From positions 1 to 14,913 of the forward strand of contig CAKTKB010000027.1 of the NCBI GenBank assembly GCA_934569195.1: a stretch of DNA of 14,913 nucleotides. Direction: 5' to 3'. A program made the position numbers and the translations under genes. Positions 14,169-14,913 of this stretch are shown one piece after another. The first letter of the stretch is position 1, and the number at the start of each line of letters is the position of its first letter. Below the pieces are notes generated by a model. That model ran no database searches. It saw nothing but the letters and a program-made list of their open reading frames with translations, and was not told the DNA's origin. The stretch is from an uncultured Oscillospiraceae bacterium (lineage in GTDB: Bacteria; Bacillota; Clostridia; Oscillospirales; Oscillospiraceae).

Positions 14169-14852
14169 TTACGCCTCCTCTTGTCCCTTGGTTATCAGGC
14201 TTCCGTCCAGGATGTGATAGGTTTTATCGGCGCAGGCGGCAATGGACGGCTCGTGGGTAATCATGATGATCGTCATGCCCCGATCGCTGAGCTGCCGGAA
14301 AATCTCCATAATCTGGTTGCCTGCCACCGTATCCAGTGCGCCCGTAGGCTCATCCGCCAGGAGCAGCTGAGGATTTCCCACGATTGCCCGGGCGATTGCC
14401 ACCCGCTGGCACTGGCCGCCGGACAGCTGGTTGGGAAGAAACTGAACGCGCTCTCCCAGTCCCACCGATTCCAGGGCCACCCGCGCCCGCTCTCTGCGCT
14501 CCTTCTGCGGGACCCCGGCATAGAGCAGCGGCAGCGCAACATTATCCAGCGCCGTCATTTTGGGCAGCAGATAGAAGTTCTGAAACACAAAACCGATGTA
14601 CCGATTCCGAATCTCCGCCAAGGCATTGTCGTCCAGATCATCCACCCGGCGTCCATCCAGGGCATAGCTTCCCCGGGTCGGCACGTCCAGGCAGCCCAGC
14701 AGATTCATCAGGGTCGTCTTTCCGGAGCCGGACGGCCCCATAATGGCAAGGTACTCCCCCTTATCCACCGACAGGCAAATGTCCTTCAGCACCGGGACCG
14801 GCTCCTTGCCCCGCAAATAATCCTTATAAACATGATCCAACTGTACAATCAT
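14169..14852 (-). CDS. ABC exporter ATP-binding protein, MacB/LolD type (YknY-like)
   Basis: The ATPase drives the exporter formed with the adaptor and permease downstream. Counting from an upstream in-frame GTG (14861), Walker A is GPSGSGKTT (42-50), the Q-loop Gln is at 94 (FVFQNF), the signature is LSGGQ (146-150), Walker B LLLADEP (166-172) and the switch His203 (ITHE). The signature is followed by Cys instead of the common Gln (LSGGQCQR). Start choice: GTG 14861, ATG 14858 and ATG 14852 are in frame. I prefer ATG 14852 because GGGG lies eight bases before it, while it is only two bases from 14858; but 14858 overlaps the upstream stop as TGATG, so coupled initiation there is also possible. 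The adaptor gene starts five bases after its stop. Confidence 0.94.
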   Translation of the reverse strand: MIVQLDHVYKDYLRGKEPVPVLKDICLSVDKGEYLAIMGPSGSGKTTLMNLLGCLDVPTRGSYALDGRRVDDLDDNALAEIRNRYIGFVFQNFYLLPKMTALDNVALPLLYAGVPQKERRERARVALESVGLGERVQFLPNQLSGGQCQRVAIARAIVGNPQLLLADEPTGALDTVAGNQIMEIFRQLSDRGMTIIMITHEPSIAACADKTYHILDGSLITKGQEEA

Positions 14853-14857
14853 GCCCA

Positions 14858-14913
14858 TCACCCCACTACGGCAGGCGCCCCAAGCTCGCTGGTGGGCATG
14901 GGAACCTCGGGCT
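14858..14913 (-). CDS. C-terminal end of an unidentified gene (partial)
   Basis: An open frame enters from the right edge and ends at the TGA at 14860-14858, which overlaps an ATG of the ATPase gene (TGATG). Its last residues read PEVPMPTSELGAPAVVG. The tight junction suggests it is a gene of the same operon transcribed before the ATPase, but 18 codons are too few to name it. Another adaptor or an accessory protein is possible. Confidence 0.5.
   Translation of the reverse strand, partial: PEVPMPTSELGAPAVVG

Overview
The window looks like ordinary chromosome from a G+C-rich, low-G+C-phylum (Firmicutes) Clostridia of the Oscillospiraceae/Ruminococcaceae kind. Grounds: the gene families (ribonuclease J, LuxS plus MtnN, DUF1846, family-4 uracil-DNA glycosylase, a DacF-type carboxypeptidase, a YknXYZ/MacB-like ABC exporter), strong AGGAGG-type ribosome binding sites, sigma-A-type promoters, U-tailed hairpin terminators and codons rich in G/C at third positions. 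The taxon is inferred from gene content; no rRNA is present. No mobile element, CRISPR array, tRNA or rRNA was seen.

Layout, left to right. (1) 1-889, minus strand: comEA (helix-hairpin-helix DNA-binding protein) followed three bases later by a response regulator cut by the window edge. (2) 890-1005: a short divergent region with back-to-back promoters. (3) 1006-3127, plus strand: a membrane-anchored D-Ala-D-Ala carboxypeptidase and a 4Fe-4S family-4 uracil-DNA glycosylase one base apart, closed by a strong hairpin terminator. (4) 3180-4646, minus: a DUF1846 (UPF0371) protein of unknown role. (5) 4809-5753, plus: a tRNA-dihydrouridine synthase. (6) 5802-8906, minus: ribonuclease J (TTG start, leader of about 195 nt), then a PfkB-family kinase and a GtrA-family membrane protein overlapping by ATGA. 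(7) 9265-10946, minus: a compact three-gene operon, LURP-one-like protein, luxS, mtnN, with its own promoter and terminator. (8) 11069-14913, minus: the tail of an unknown gene, an ABC ATPase, a large membrane-fusion-type adaptor and a MacB/FtsX permease, closed by a terminator.

How the genes work together: MtnN and LuxS run the two-step recycling of S-adenosylhomocysteine to homocysteine (releasing the AI-2 precursor DPD). The ABC genes form one exporter like Bacillus YknXYZ. The other genes are housekeeping (cell wall, DNA repair, RNA decay, tRNA modification). Annotation confidence is high for most proteins.

No clear new multi-gene system is visible. The points that deserve a second look are the conserved-looking LURP-one gene heading the luxS-mtnN operon, the roughly 205-residue insertion in the coiled-coil hairpin of the ABC adaptor, Ser/Thr/Pro/Glu linkers in three separate surface proteins, and the structured leader of ribonuclease J.
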